Origin: Epiperipatus broadwayi
Lineage: Eukaryota > Onychophora > Udeonychophora > Euonychophora > Peripatidae
Assembly: GCA_028023455.1 (NCBI GenBank)
Contig: JAQFVV010000050.1
Location: forward strand, 3,164,626-3,228,625
DNA length: 64,000 nt
Direction: 5' to 3'
Position 1 is the stretch's first letter. Each line of letters begins with the position of its first letter. Shown in pieces: positions 10,160 through 22,639 of the stretch. A model generated the notes under the pieces. That model made no database searches. It saw only the letters and a program-made list of their open reading frames with translations, and had not been told where the DNA came from. Both the position numbers and the translations under genes were made by a program.

Positions 10160-11085
10160 CTATGTGTTTCAATTATTATTTAGACTTAATAGAAAATGGC
10201 TCTAGAGTGAGGTAAAAAAAATTGTTCTTGCAAATATATTAGTAAGCTTATGAAAAGATCATGTGATATTGGTATAGACTTTCTTTACGTTTACAATATA
10301 TATAAATTTCTACTAATGCTATAAAACTGTAACATAATCCTAAAATATAAAAGTTCATTATTTATAGCAACAATGTTGAAATGGCATGAATAAAGTTAAA
10401 AATTATTAAGTAAACTCTATTAGCATGTCAATTAAAGGCACAGTTATAAAAGGATAATTGACTATTATAGTTAGGATTGTTTCTAATACCGGTTAGGCGT
10501 TCAATAAAAGCTTCGCATATTAAAATAATCCAAAGAATGCATTTTCAAATCTTTTATTAAACATTCATTATAAATCTAGTTTACAAAAATGATTAAAAGA
10601 TGTCAGGAGCGTACAGAACTACCAATGCACTTTTTAAAATATCTGTATTTACAATATATACTGAGAATATTAGTAAATCTAATATAAAAATATTTGTCAG
10701 ACGTTTAATAGTATATAAATAATGTTGCTATAGATAATTTTAGAGCAAAGTTTTATTCATAGGTTTCCAAATTCGTAAAAATAAATAAATAAAATACATC
10801 ATATCGCTATTTTCATCATTTAACAAATATTGTTTATGAATAATTTGCATAAATAATTATTAAGAATTACGCTTTTAACATTTATTTATAAGAGTGCTAA
10901 AACTGTATGGATTATATGTATTGGAAAAGTGTTTGATGGAAAGATTAGTTTTATATGTAGAAATAAATAGATAAAAATAAGATGAAGTAAACATAAATGA
11001 TCGATTATTAATACTTTACACACCATAAAAATATCTTCTGCCCTATCATTTTTATCTGTCTGATTCTTTAATTGACAATGCAAAT
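10160..11085. other. AT-rich stretch, no gene seen
   Basis: No exon, repeat copy or RNA signal supported. Confidence 0.3.
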
Positions 11086-11089
11086 AAAC

Positions 11090-11425
11090 TACCCTCAGGA
11101 TGTTCTCCCTTCATCTTTTCTGCATTCTTTCAATACTGTTAATTTCGTCCATTCTGTGAGATTAATCATCCATGACTGTTTTGGTCAACAACTTTATTCA
11201 CAATTTCAAGTATGTCATTATTTCACAAAGTATTCTTCTATCTTACTACATGTCCAAATTAGTCTAGCATTTATCACTATACCCTCTCCAAAAATAGTTT
11301 TGGTGCCTTCATCAAAATCGACTCCTTTGCTTCTTTTGCCAACATCCATGCATCCTTTGATAACATTTCATTTCTAAAGCACCAATCCTTCCTTGCCTTC
11401 TATTGTTTTATCAATGATGATGTCT
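11090..11425 (-). pseudogene. LINE reverse transcriptase C-terminal remnant
   Basis: On the minus strand a broken frame contains ALEMKCYQRM (about 11390-11350), like the E.K.YRR/CLRR block after the RT domain of LINEs, and further on a tail like the terminal RKRW/W..DR region (RMDEINSIERMQKR near 11135). Several stops and shifts. No catalytic motif remains. Confidence 0.5.
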
Positions 11426-12052
11426 GAAATCCATACATTGCAGTGGACAGTATAATAGGTTTCAATAATCACCGCATATCCATGTATTTATGTTTTTGAT
11501 TTTCTATTTGGTATCACTTTTGCAAATGCCTTTAGTGGCAATAATAATGGACCATTTATGATTCTATGACAAATAATTATTTTTTTCTTTTAAGAAAATT
11601 TATTAATATTTTTTTTTGTTTTAGTTTTTTTTTTTGTAATATTTTGCAGAAACATGTTTATTTAACTCTTTTGAATCAAGATATTTTGTTCAACCATTCA
11701 TTTCTATGTAAATCTTTATTTTATAATTGATTGTTTTATATTTAATTTTACAAATGTAGTATATTCCAAAAAATCATATGTGTAATTTTGCAAATATTGA
11801 AGGAATGAGTAGTGGATGAGAACAAAAGACTTTAAATATCATACTATAATGTGAAAGCAAACTATCTTGAGAAAATAAATTCTTTTTTTTTAATGTAACA
11901 AATGAATGCGGATTTATAACAAATCTATAAAATTTTGCTTTAAAATCTGATATATGCTTTATAATTACTGCAATATTTGAAAAAAGTCTATCACTGTGTC
12001 AATTCTGTCGGTAAATGATTAGCATTATGGCCAAATTTACTAATTTCTATTT

Positions 12053-12111
<59 letters not shown>

Positions 12112-12144
12112 TATAATAATAATGATGATGATGATGATGATGAT
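12053..12144. repeat. (AAT)n-(GAT)n microsatellite
   Basis: About 20 AAT units followed by GAT units. It lies at the 3' end of the minus-strand RTE element that follows; RTE elements commonly end in such short tandem tails. Confidence 0.9.
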
Positions 12145-12833
12145 AAAAACATCCATAAGTTAGTACAACCAATCCAAATTCAAAAAATAAAGAAAAGAGA
12201 AAAAACTATTCTAAAAATCAGTTTTGCAATGCTAATACAAGCTAATCTATGGACCACAATTGCATCCACATATAGAACATGCTGACCCAATTTTCTCTTT
12301 ACTTGTTAAGGTATAATGCTGTATTTTAATTTTTCCATCTGAAAACTTTTCTTTCTGAAATACTTAAACACCATGTTTAATTATAGTTCTCCAATGAATT
12401 CTAGTCATTGCTATATTTTCTCAATGTATTTCTTCAAAATGCCTTTGAGATTAATCCTTATAATGCAGATAGGGTCTACTTCTCCCATGAAACCCATGTT
12501 AAATACACCATAAAATACCCCTTCAGGAAATTTTCTGATTGTTCTTTCATTTTCTTTGTTCAGTCCAACAAAGATGTGATTTTACATTAGTGAATGTAAT
12601 AGTATGACATCCTGCATTCAGAAGAATATATTAATTGGTTTTATTATCCTGCTATTATATTTTTAAAATTTTACAGTGTTCTTAAATGAAACTGTTCTAA
12701 AGCCTTTATACTGTATTCATAGGAAGACCAAGTTTTATGTTAATAGAATAAATTAAGTAAAATGACAGCTTTATGTATAGCTAAGATGCAGTGCTTTTAA
12801 GGTTATGACGAAATTCACTACCTTTTAACTTGT

Positions 12834-13118
12834 TATATAAATGTTATATAAAGAGTTTGCAAATAAGCTCTTAACAAGCTTTGCAAAATTTTCCCAACTC
12901 CAGACCAGTTTCTGCTACTGGCTTTCTCAGTGAGGTGCTAGGATATTCAAGCATTAGATTAAAAATACCAGGACGCCAGTAGCAGAAACTGGTCTGGGGT
13001 TGGGGATATTCTGTGAAGCTTGTTAAGAGCTTATTTACAAGCTCTTTATATAACGTTTGTAATACAAGCTAGTTATATTAGATCATGTGACATATGACTT
13101 GATTTCATTGTAATTTTA
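12834..13118. mobile_element. HHR family 2 inverted dimer, copy C, inside the RTE
   Basis: The foldback spans 12829-13068, with arms running from CTTGTTATATAAATG to the complementary end at about 13068. The insert is flanked by a perfect 12-bp direct repeat CTTTTAACTTGT (12822-12833 and 13119-13130). Removing the insert and one repeat makes the RTE reading match across the join, so this is an insertion into a pre-existing RTE copy. Ribozyme cores are near the centre. Confidence 0.8.
12894..12938 (-). ncRNA. Degenerate hammerhead core, family 2 copy C
   Basis: Minus strand: CCTCA, CTGAGAA (one base short of CTGATGA), stem II with AGCCAGTAGCA, GAAAC, TGGTC. The broken core makes cleavage unlikely. 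The right arm (12970-13010) keeps GAAACTGGTCTGGGG but has lost CTGATGA. Confidence 0.6.
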
Positions 13119-13867
13119 CTTTTAACTTGTAAATAATTGCAATAGTGCATTGGATTATGTGTTCAAATTCAACATCTAAGTCAACTTTTCTACTTATTAA
13201 ACTACCAAAGGATTTAAATTGATCTATGTTCTAAAGTTGGTAACCATCTAAGCTTATCACTGACTGATAAAAAAAATTGAGCTTTTTGAAATTTAATTAA
13301 TAAACTGAGATCTTTTTAAATTGCAACATTCTATAAATCACATTTTTTTAAAATAGCAAAAATAATATAATCACCAGAATACTGTAAATCCAAAATTCAA
13401 GAAGATAAGTTCTTGTGTTTTTACTTTTAACTAATTCCAATTATAATATTCCACCATCAAATCTGTATTATATCTTGATCCCTGTCTGATTAAGCTACCT
13501 ATAAGCAATTCCAAATACAACTGTCATAAAAAAAGTGGAAACAATATTTGATCAAGCGTATAATCTTGTTTAACACCAGTTTTCATTTCAAATGTGTCAT
13601 ATTGTCCACCTGTTGGAATAACACTTCCTCTTATTCCATTAAGTAGAAGCCATATGGCATGAACAAATTTGATGAACAGCTAACCTGTCCTATTAATTGA
13701 ATCAAATGCTTTGATCAAATCAATAAAAGCAATATATAAATTATTCCTTTGCTTCTGACATATTTTTGCATTTATATGGTAACAAGTACCAGGTCAAAAT
13801 AGTGTTGTTGAAATGAAGTAAATTCTCCTTTTTAATAGAAAATAAAAATTTAATCTTAGAAACCTTT

Positions 13868-13881
13868 CTTACACACACTCA

Positions 13882-13980
<99 letters not shown>
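13868..13980. repeat. (CA)n(TA)n(CA)n microsatellite
   Basis: CA units to about 13913, TA units to about 13972, then a short CA run. Confidence 0.95.
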
Positions 13981-13984
13981 CAAT

Positions 13985-15365
13985 AACAACTTCTTTGTTA
14001 ATGTACAAACATCATGATATAGGATGATGACTTGGTGAATGTGATGATCTGAGATCAAGTCAATATCCAAGCAACCAAGTGTTGGAAAGTGAGAATAGAA
14101 TTTTATTACATAATTTTATTACATAATTTCAATGACAACCAATAATTCACACAACAATAGGCCCCTACAGTGATAGAAAAGGAAATTGAAATGTGAGTTT
14201 GCTGGATAATGGATGTTAAGCCCCATTACAAATACAAAGCCAATCCATTTCTGTTTTCTTTCACATTTTATCAAGTGATATAACAACTGCGAGCAGCAAA
14301 TAGCTTAATATCGAACATTAAAACAAAGCATAAAATGGACGATGTGTTCGAAGATATTATCTATTCTGTATAAGATTTTAAAGTGCTGAAAATTGAAGCA
14401 AATCATCATCAACATTTAAAATGGCAAAAATTAATGAACTTTTAACAGCATAGTAAGAGAAAATAATTTTATAGTGATAATTGAAGACAGAAGACTGTAC
14501 AATCGAACAAGAAAAAAAGAACATTATATATAGCCAGCACATACTGATAAACAATGAAGTAAAACTTTCCTTTGTGTAAATTTACTCAATACCATTTACA
14601 AGATGAAGGAAATTATTTTTTTATATAAATTATCAAACAATGTATACTGTTTAAATAAATGTGCTATAGGACCAGGGTGATGTCTTAATGGCTTTAAAGC
14701 ATGATGTTGTAACTTGCTCATATAAATATATGCCTGCTCATATAAATATATGCCTAGAAAAATGACTAATGCTTAATCAAAAGTGTCTGAGTGGGGCCTG
14801 GAAGAGTGGCATCTAAAATGGAAACAATCTTGTCCAAGCATTACTGTAGAATCTGGAGAATGATGGAGGAGTTATCAGAATGTACTGTATTCACGAAAGA
14901 CACTAATGTTTAACTTATAGACTCTAATCAGGAAGATTTGAACAAAATCAAAATTATCATGTCATATATATTTTTTACGTTATACATTTGTAAAATTCTT
15001 TTTTTATTATTCTCACACTTGGAAGCTTTAGCATGTTTGCAATTGGGAGAATCCATTCCATAAGAAGCAATGTTGAACGGGGGATATAAGCTAGAATTTT
15101 TTTTTATTTTGTAAATAAAATTTAGATTAAATCCCTCTGTAGTGACCTGATATTAGCTCATCTTTATCATCACATAATATGGCTGAGGTAATAATTTTTG
15201 ATACTCTTCTATATTAATTTACATTCACTAGTACAAGACAGAGTTTATGTTATTTGTTTATTTGTTTACGTTTAACTAATAATTGTTACATTTAGTTTAT
15301 TCGGTATGAATGATTAATGTTCTCATATGAAAGATTTTTTCTATCCACTTTCTGAATTTGTACAT
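13985..15365. other. AT-rich stretch, probable intron
   Basis: No gene seen. If the two-exon model is right this is intron sequence. A short direct duplication (CTCATATAAATATATGCCT, twice) lies at 14718-14756. Confidence 0.3.
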
Positions 15366-15367
15366 AG

Positions 15368-15441
15368 GTAAAAGAAGAGGGTCCTCAAAGAAGATTGAAC
15401 CTCTCCAACAGAAATTGGATGATAGAGCTATTGAACGTAGG
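15368..15441 (+). CDS. Candidate internal exon
   Basis: Preceded by a pyrimidine-rich tract and TACATAG, followed by AGG|GTGATA. The 74-nt segment begins with GT and encodes KRRGSSKKIEPLQQKLDDRA followed by IERR: basic, then a charged stretch with coiled-coil character, unlike the surrounding random AT translation. It has higher GC than its flanks. Its start phase fits the exon at 5270-5299, giving a lysine/arginine-rich N-terminus after MAEKGG. A further 30-nt segment at 15556-15585 (phase 0 at both ends, acceptor TATAG, donor GTATGG) could follow across a 114-nt intron, but that is weak. I do not recognise the protein. Confidence 0.45.
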
Positions 15442-15589
15442 GTGATATAATTTTGTAATTAGTTATTTAGCTTCACGATCATCATCATGACAATGAAATA
15501 ATAACTTTTCTCTTTATTTATTTTTTTTTGCTAATATTATTGACTTTTGATATAGAGAGTGTCCATTGATGCATATTTACTATGGGTAT

Positions 15590-15843
15590 GGGGTGGAATA
15601 ACAAATAATTTTAGTCATTGATATGGTAGAGATGCATATGGGACACATGTAATCACATTTTTTTTGCTATGTTAATAGAATTTGGATTTTTCTCTGTTAT
15701 AAATAAAAATTGTTAATATATTTTAAATCAAATTGGTTTCTAGTAAACTTGTTCATCCACACAATCATTAATTTAATTGATTATATATATATATATATAT
15801 AATCAATGATATATATATATATATATAATCAATTAAATTAATG

Positions 15844-15887
<44 letters not shown>

Positions 15888-16335
15888 TACATATTATTAT
15901 AACATACAACACTGCAATAGGGTTGGATGTATCTTAGGTCAAAGCAAACTTAGTTGTCACATAAAGTAAATTCACCCCTGAAGAAAGCCAAAGGCAATAT
16001 TCTCCCTGGGTTTGTATACTTAGGCATAATGGACTCCAAAAGGGAGGTGAGGTACAGATGAACTAATCTAAATTGGATCCAGATTTAATGAGTAAACTAA
16101 GAGCTATCCTATTGGATATGAGCATTGGTTAGTTATTTCATCACATTATTCACAGCATCCTACCTGAAGACCCTAGGTGTAACTGTAGTTAGACACATTC
16201 CCCCCTCTTGTGGTGAAAAACCCAGACTGTTACAGCACATAGGGTAGATTCTTCTAAAGAATAAACAACATTTTTCGTGCAAATACAATTGCAATAATAT
16301 ATATTTTCAATGCAAATATCATTTTAATCTTAGAG
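15590..16335. other. AT-rich stretch with palindromic TA arrays
   Basis: TA arrays at 15782-15880 lie within a palindrome: TTAATTTAATTGAT on one side and ATCAATTAAATTAATGAT on the other. The rest has no supported gene. Confidence 0.5.
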
Positions 16336-16339
16336 TGTA

Positions 16340-17040
16340 TTAACCTATGATTAGTCCTACAATTACTCTTGCAATGTGAACTCTTGCATTCTGATTTTTA
16401 GCAATACTATAATCTCTTAAATATCATTGTTTTGACTTATTCCTTTGTGGTGATTTTTATGCCTTAAAGAACGTCCTTATGATAGTCAATCTTGTGATCT
16501 GCATAGATTCAATAATAGTAACTATTTGGATTTATAGACCCAATTCCATTATTTTCAACAACTTCTGGACAAATTGTAATATTTGTTTCAATGCACGAAT
16601 TAAGGCCACCAAGAAGAATACTTTGATCTTTTAATGGTATTGCTTTCATAATGTTATCCAACAAGAGATAATCCTTTTTTTCTGAATTATCTATATTTAA
16701 CCTAGTATTATTATGGAATGTGAGTTTTAAGAGTATTAATCTTGCAATGATATAATAAAGAATTTCAATGATGGAAGAGACTAAATTAGACTTTATAGAA
16801 AGTTCAGCACTATGCATTCTTCTTTCTTGACTGATCTGCTCTTCCAAAAAAACTTGTATACCTCCATATGTTATAATAACCTTCTTTTTTTTGGGGTGCA
16901 AGTTTCACTACGAGCAGCTATGTCATGCTTAAATGTTGCCAGTTCTCTACCCACAAAGTCCATCCTCTATTCTGGTCTTGAAAAGTTTGTATCATGTAGT
17001 TTGCACATTTCATGTTTGTATATTTAAAAAATAGATTTAT
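16340..17040 (-). pseudogene. RTE-type LINE endonuclease remnant
   Basis: Minus-strand pieces of the apurinic-type endonuclease of RTE elements. RPE.RMDFVGRELATFKHDI and AARSETC (about 16980-16905) match the ARELARYKIDIAALSETR block. SAELSIKSNLVSS (about 16800) matches the G.AFAIK block. DQSILLGGLNSCIETN (about 16640-16590) matches ILLGDFNARVG, with the catalytic D replaced by G. NKSKQ.YLRDYSIAK (about 16430-16390) follows the R.KHWHLLDYV block. A 130-codon frame survives, but other frames and stops intervene. Not active. Confidence 0.75.
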
Positions 17041-17044
17041 ATTG

Positions 17045-17965
17045 GTGATACTTACCTTTGGTGCTACCAATGCCACTTACTACATTACTAGTGCTGCACT
17101 TTGTTTTCATTATTTCTAAAGCTGAAATAAATAATCTGCCACACTTGAAATCCTGGCCAGATTGTGTGAGTCTGGCCATTTTTATACCATATTTTTAGGG
17201 TCTTCCACATTTATGGTAGGTGAGGGATTACTAATTATGCAGGTGAAACTCCTATCATACTTAAATCCAGTTCCAAAATGACTCATCAGTGATTGTACTA
17301 TCTCAATAAAAAATCACAATTAAGAGTTGACAGCCTAGTAAACCTGTCCATGTCATTGCTTTTTTAAATTCTCAAAGGCACAAGTTAAGAAAAAAATACG
17401 GTTGAAAAAAAAGGAATATTGGAGTCAGAAATGCTGTGCATACAGTTAAAGGATAGAAATGTTGTTATGAAAACACATCTATTGTCACACTTATTATAAG
17501 GAGAGGTCTGATGTCATAAAAGGCTCACAACAACTGGGCCCTACAATAACCTAAATGACAGAAAAACATGAGTGAAACAGACAAACTGTTTGTATTAGAA
17601 ATAGTACCTAGGCTTTTATGAGTTAACATTAAATCCTATAATGTAATAGGAACTCTTGGTCAAGCAGTGTTTATTTTATATTTACAGTTCACCTTCATAT
17701 CTTGGGGCCATTCCACTATGTAAAAATAATCAGAAAATATTTAATAAATAAATAAAATTTTATCCCCAACATTTTTCACAAAAACAAAATGGACAATAAA
17801 AAAAAGCTTTGAAAGATATGATTTATGGGTTTTTTGTAGTTAATAATAGAATGAAGACATTTTATGTTAACTCATTGCCTGTAGCATACTAACCTGTTCA
17901 GAATTTTTCTTGAATAAATAAAACAATAAAAACAGACTTTAGAAAATATATTTTAAAAAAATGTG
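17045..17965. other. AT-rich stretch, no confident gene
   Basis: A good acceptor (TTTATATTTACAG, ending 17687) precedes a short frame, SPSYLGAIPLCKNNQKIFNK, and a stop with AATAAA nearby. It could be a terminal exon, but nothing else supports it. Confidence 0.25.
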
Positions 17966-17969
17966 ATAC

Positions 17970-18222
<253 letters not shown>

Positions 18223-18689
18223 TTAAAAAAGCAGCTAAAATGGCTGAACTACCATGCTATTTCTAAAATAAACAAGCTATGGAAAAAATGGGAATGAGTG
18301 TAAAAAAGTTAATTAACATATATGAATATATGGGCATACATGAATGAATCATACACATGACAGAAACTAAAATATATTATGATTGTACAAATAAGATTAT
18401 AATTTTAATTAAAATAAACTTAGCAATTGTAAATGTAAAATACATTTATAAAGATATGAGTTGAAAATTTTCTATTTTACTTATTTGGCTCACTGTGAAT
18501 TTTTTTAAGAGATAAGATTAGGAGACAACAAGTTGATTCCAAGAGAAAATGTTATATATACTAAAAAGTGAGTTTGCAATGATTAGGTAAGTAAATTCAC
18601 AAACTACAAAAACATCTACAAACATCCCATATGGATTCATTATTTGCATGTTGTCTTGCAACAAACTTTTTATTTCTGAAAATCTTCAA

Positions 18690-19300
18690 CATCTTATCCA
18701 ATTGTATTTTATATTGGACTATTTTCACCATCTAATATGAGTATTGAATGTCTTTAGAAAAATATAACTTTATTTAAATATTCCAAATATTTTAGTCTGT
18801 CAGTAATAGTACATCATACAGATTAAAATATGCACAACATTTCAAGACATTATTTTCCCCTCTTCATCAGGTGTTGTTGTCCTGAGTAGTGATAGTAATT
18901 AGCATGGAAATTGAACCTGGACTCATAGATTTTTGAGTATTTAATTTTAAGGTAACATTCTAATCAAATGAACCTATGAAATGTGAGAGTCAGTAGATAT
19001 TTCATATACTTATCTATGAGATTCCTCCTGATTTCTCCACTTTTTCCTAAGAGCAAACATTATGTATAGTCACACTAGGTTGGCTTATGGGATTGTTTGC
19101 CATTGTAATGTGAGCAGCTAGTACTGTCACTGGTAAGGCCATCAACACCTGAAGATGAGAGGAGAATAATACTTATCAAAACTTTGTGCATATACTAACC
19201 TGTTTGAATGTATTTGGAATATTTAAATAAAGTTAAATTTTTTTAAAGACATTCAATACTCATATTAGATGAAGGAAATAGTCCAATATAATAATACAAT
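18690..19300. repeat. Inverted repeat of a dispersed element
   Basis: The left arm (18690-18795, minus) and right arm (19193-19300, plus) share the block GACATTCAATACTCAT and AATATTTAAATAAAGTTA. Between them, CTTCATCAGGTGTTG (18862) is mirrored by CAACACCTGAAGATGAG (19143). The minus strand here contains CTGATGA and a later GAAATG with little pairing between, a weak echo of a hammerhead core. Confidence 0.6.
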
Positions 19301-19755
19301 TAAAACACCATCATTACAAAACTTCAGGAAAACATTTTATCCAATTGTAGATCTCTATTGTATTCAATAATTATCAATATCTTCCCAATGAAAATTATCA
19401 CTAATGTTGTCTTTGTAATGTAAACAGGCTCTCCTTTCTCAACAAAATGAGCTTTTCTAAAAGTAATGTTTAAGAAGTCTTGTATTATTTATTCATCTCA
19501 CAAAGTCAAGACATGAATTTACAATTGTAGACTCTTAAGAATCATATCCAACAAGGTGAAGTACATATTATTGGTTTTGTAATTTTGGTATTATATTTTT
19601 AGAATTGCACAGGGCATCCATAATTAGAAGTAATAATGCACTGACATGGACAGATAGAAAATGAAGATTAATAAACAATTATCATCATTGAAGCATCCAA
19701 GACTACTCTGAGCTATTTTTACAACATCTATCTTCTGAAATATTTAATTCATAAG
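19193..19755 (+). repeat. Dispersed repeat R1, first copy
   Basis: Bases 19193-19420 and 19660-19755 closely match 28912-29163 and 29738-29835. The middle parts differ in length and mostly in sequence. It may be the 3' end of a non-LTR or Penelope element, but no protein motif is legible. Confidence 0.65.
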
Positions 19756-20200
19756 CAACAAAATTCATATATCATTTTATGAATTAACCATGAAGATTAT
19801 CACATCTAAGAATCATTGATTAAATTGTTCTCATGAATTGATATGAAATTTTCAATTAAAGACACACTATGGATGATTACTATTTAGAACAGTGAGAAAT
19901 AATCTCATTGTCTGAAGTAAGACTATTCTCACCACTACTTTAAAAAAAGGGTTTTGAAATTAATTTGTAGTTAGAAGCTTAGCATTACCAAACATCATCA
20001 GGTAGATTGTTCACTAGAAAAAATGTAAAACAATGGCAAAAACCCTGGGAAAAACCTATAATAAGCTTTATATACCATTCAAAAGCATGATTAAATCCAT
20101 TTTTGTTAGCATGACCTGAAAATTGTTTTGAAAAATTGCTAAATTGAGCCTGTCTTAATCTGAAAACTATTATATTGTAAAATGGATAGATTTACCTGTA

Positions 20201-21062
20201 CACCTGGGTCTCATTTTATGTGATAGATAGGTTCCTCAGAAAACACGCGCAAACGAAATTGCGTAAAAATAGATGTAACTTACATTGAAAAAGGGGGGAT
20301 GCGGTCTGTGATTTTTCAAAATTCGCATAAAAGCAAAGCACCAATGTAAAATTACTTTAAAATTCACGCAAAAAAAAATATAAGGAAATAAAATATGACT
20401 AATAAAAAATTTTAAATTTGAAAAAAATCGATACAAGACAAACTTTTTTTAACTATAATATTTAATTTTATTCAAAATAATATATTTTTATGCATAATTT
20501 ACAGTAAAGTAATTTATATTTTTTATACACATTTTAATTATTATGATTTTCTGGTGACAGCGTAATTAATCTTTGAGACGATAATTTTATTAATTGTTTA
20601 TGAAGCTCGCGATATCCAGACATACAACCATTTAGCTCTCATTGGAATTTAAGAGCATGTTAATGTTTAGTGTCATTAATAAGAAAATGATAATTGATTA
20701 TGTTCTTTTTTAAAAAGCAAAAACAGAATGTGATTTAAAATGCAAAATTAACATGCACAATGTTTGAACAAATTTACATTATAATCTTGTAAAATTTAAT
20801 ATGTGTATACATGAAATGTGGAAATCATGATTTTAATTTCTTTATTGCATAAAATCTTACTATTATAAAGCACTGAAAATATTGAAATTACTAAGATGAA
20901 AGTTGAATTCCAATAACATGCTATTACTTTCATTATAACGTAAGTGCCGAAATTTATTATTTACAGTAATAGCGCATTATCAGAAATCGACTTCCAGTGA
21001 AACACAAATCACGTAACTTTAAAATCGTGTTAAATAAGTCCATGTAAAAAGAGACCCAGGTG
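20201..21062. mobile_element. Non-autonomous DNA transposon, Tigger/pogo-like
   Basis: Terminal inverted repeats begin CACCTGGGTCTC and end GAGACCCAGGTG, with further similarity (TTTTATG / CATGTAAAA). TA dinucleotides flank both ends (20199-20200 and 21063-21064), as expected for Tc1/mariner/pogo insertions. The interior keeps several CpGs and has no transposase frame, so it depends on an enzyme elsewhere. The Tigger/pogo assignment rests on the general look of the ends and is tentative. Confidence 0.6.
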
Positions 21063-21064
21063 TA

Positions 21065-22520
21065 TTTATCTACCCTGAATATCTGTAATAATTTGAAAGT
21101 TATTATCAAATTGAAATTTAAAACAAGTGAATGAAAAAACTAATGGATGAACTTCTGATTGTTTAATCTGAACATGTGGATAAAGCAAAAGAAAAAACAA
21201 CTGGAAAAAAACTTAAAATTATGTGTATATCTACATTTTTAAATAATTTTAATGCAAGTAATAATTAATAACAATGAATAATTTTTAATTTACTTTCTTT
21301 TTGATACTGTAAAAACATGTTTTCTTTATTATTTTCCATCCAAATTTGTAAAAAAGGATAAGGGACATTCCAGGAAGATTTTAACTAATCTTCAATTTTT
21401 TATATTTGTCTATAAAATGTTTTTTGATTTTAATCATTAAAAAGATAAATAATTCTGCTTAATATGTAGGCTAATTTCTTTGATTAATAAGAGTAACAAC
21501 TGGCTATTCATATTTGTTATATGGAAATTATACTTTTATAAAAATGGATTAGATTTTGAATTATATTGTCATATCTTTTCAGAATTTATTAATTTATTAG
21601 TTTTTATTAATGACCTGTTTTTAAAAAATAATTGTGTTAATATTTTATTTCTCCAACTATCTGCTCTAGGAATTAGCAGTGTGTGTGACTTGATTTTATT
21701 ATATCATAGTGTTCTAAAGAATTTGGAAAATATCACAGTATGACTAAATTAAAGTAGATTAAGGATATATATATTTTTTCTGTTCACTGTCACAACCCCT
21801 AGGTTTCCTGTGATCTTGAGATAACTTTCAAGCAATGATGATGATTTTATATGTATGTGGAGGCATATGTTTGTGTTTAGACAACCTCTGGATAGTGTAA
21901 AGGTCAAGATCACTATTAAAGTCCATTTGCTGCAGTTTATTTTTTATAGATATTAAAAATTAGTTTATGGTTTGCCTGTCCACTCATGGTAACATATGTT
22001 CTGAGAATTAATGATGATAAGAATTCTAAAATTATTTTTTATAATATATAGTTTACCATTTAAGTGTGTGGATCCAGATGACTCTATTATATTTTGCCTG
22101 AATATTGGCAGGCCTAGTTATTTAGTTTAGATTTAATAATTTATCTTGGTTTTAAAATCCAGTCACTAAGATAACTTTTGATCATTCATGTTTAATACTA
22201 GTGATGTAACTTATTGTTAGAATAAGTTCATTCTTTTAAGCTCCTTTTATATTTATTCATTTTTATAGTTGTGAATGACAATTCATTGGCAATATTAATT
22301 GTGATGTTTTATGGAGATGTATAATAAAGATGATGTTGACATTATCCTATCTCCCCATATTTATCCCTTTTTTCAATCTGTTACAATATAGAACATTGAC
22401 TAAAGGCACTTTGCTTAGAAAAAATGAATATTTAAACCAATGCATCATTGTATCTAAATATGGTTGATTAGAATATTTTTAAAATATATATGGAAAAGTG
22501 TTATGAGTTTTAATTTCAAG
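21065..22520. other. AT-rich stretch, no gene seen
   Basis: An 87-codon frame at 21480-21743 is hydrophobic low-complexity translation without splice or homology support. Confidence 0.3.
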
Positions 22521-22522
22521 TG

Positions 22523-22523
<1 letters not shown>

Positions 22524-22559
<36 letters not shown>

Positions 22560-22635
22560 CAAGTATATATATATATATTGTAACTACTTGGGTTATATAG
22601 CACACAATAATATAGTGTATATATATATATTGTAA
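22524..22635. repeat. TA microsatellites
   Basis: Three short TA runs separated by near-repeats of AATTTCAAG and TATATTGTAA. Confidence 0.85.
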
Positions 22636-22639
22636 TGGG

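Larger units (their letters stand above)
12150..13850 (-). pseudogene. RTE-type LINE, RT domain and C-terminus, interrupted
   Basis: Minus-strand remnant of an RTE/BovB-like LINE. In order from 13850 down: AFIDLIKAFDSINRTG (RT motif A), RGSVIPTGGQYDTFEMKTGV and KQDY near 13600 (the GV.Q block; the usual QGC is lost), then SLDGYQL and SFGSLISRKVDLDVEFEHI near 13250-13150 (the YLGS..S..ADID.EI block). A family 2 HHR element interrupts at 12834-13118. Beyond it come a NAGCHTITFTNVKSHLCW block (RT C-terminal tail of RTE) and VFYGVF. Stops and frameshifts are frequent and the YADD box is not readable. The endonuclease remnant at 16.3-17.0 kb is on the same strand in the right order and may belong to the same original copy. 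Confidence 0.8.

Noticed and set aside
13879-14070. 63-codon frame with IYIYIY and VCVCVC runs
   Set aside because: Translation of a TA/CA microsatellite.
16812-17027. 71-codon plus-strand frame
   Set aside because: Antisense shadow of the RTE endonuclease remnant.
18830-18890. Hammerhead core CTGATGA...GAAA on the minus strand
   Set aside because: Stem II pairing is poor and no NUH triplet sits between GAAA and the possible helix I.
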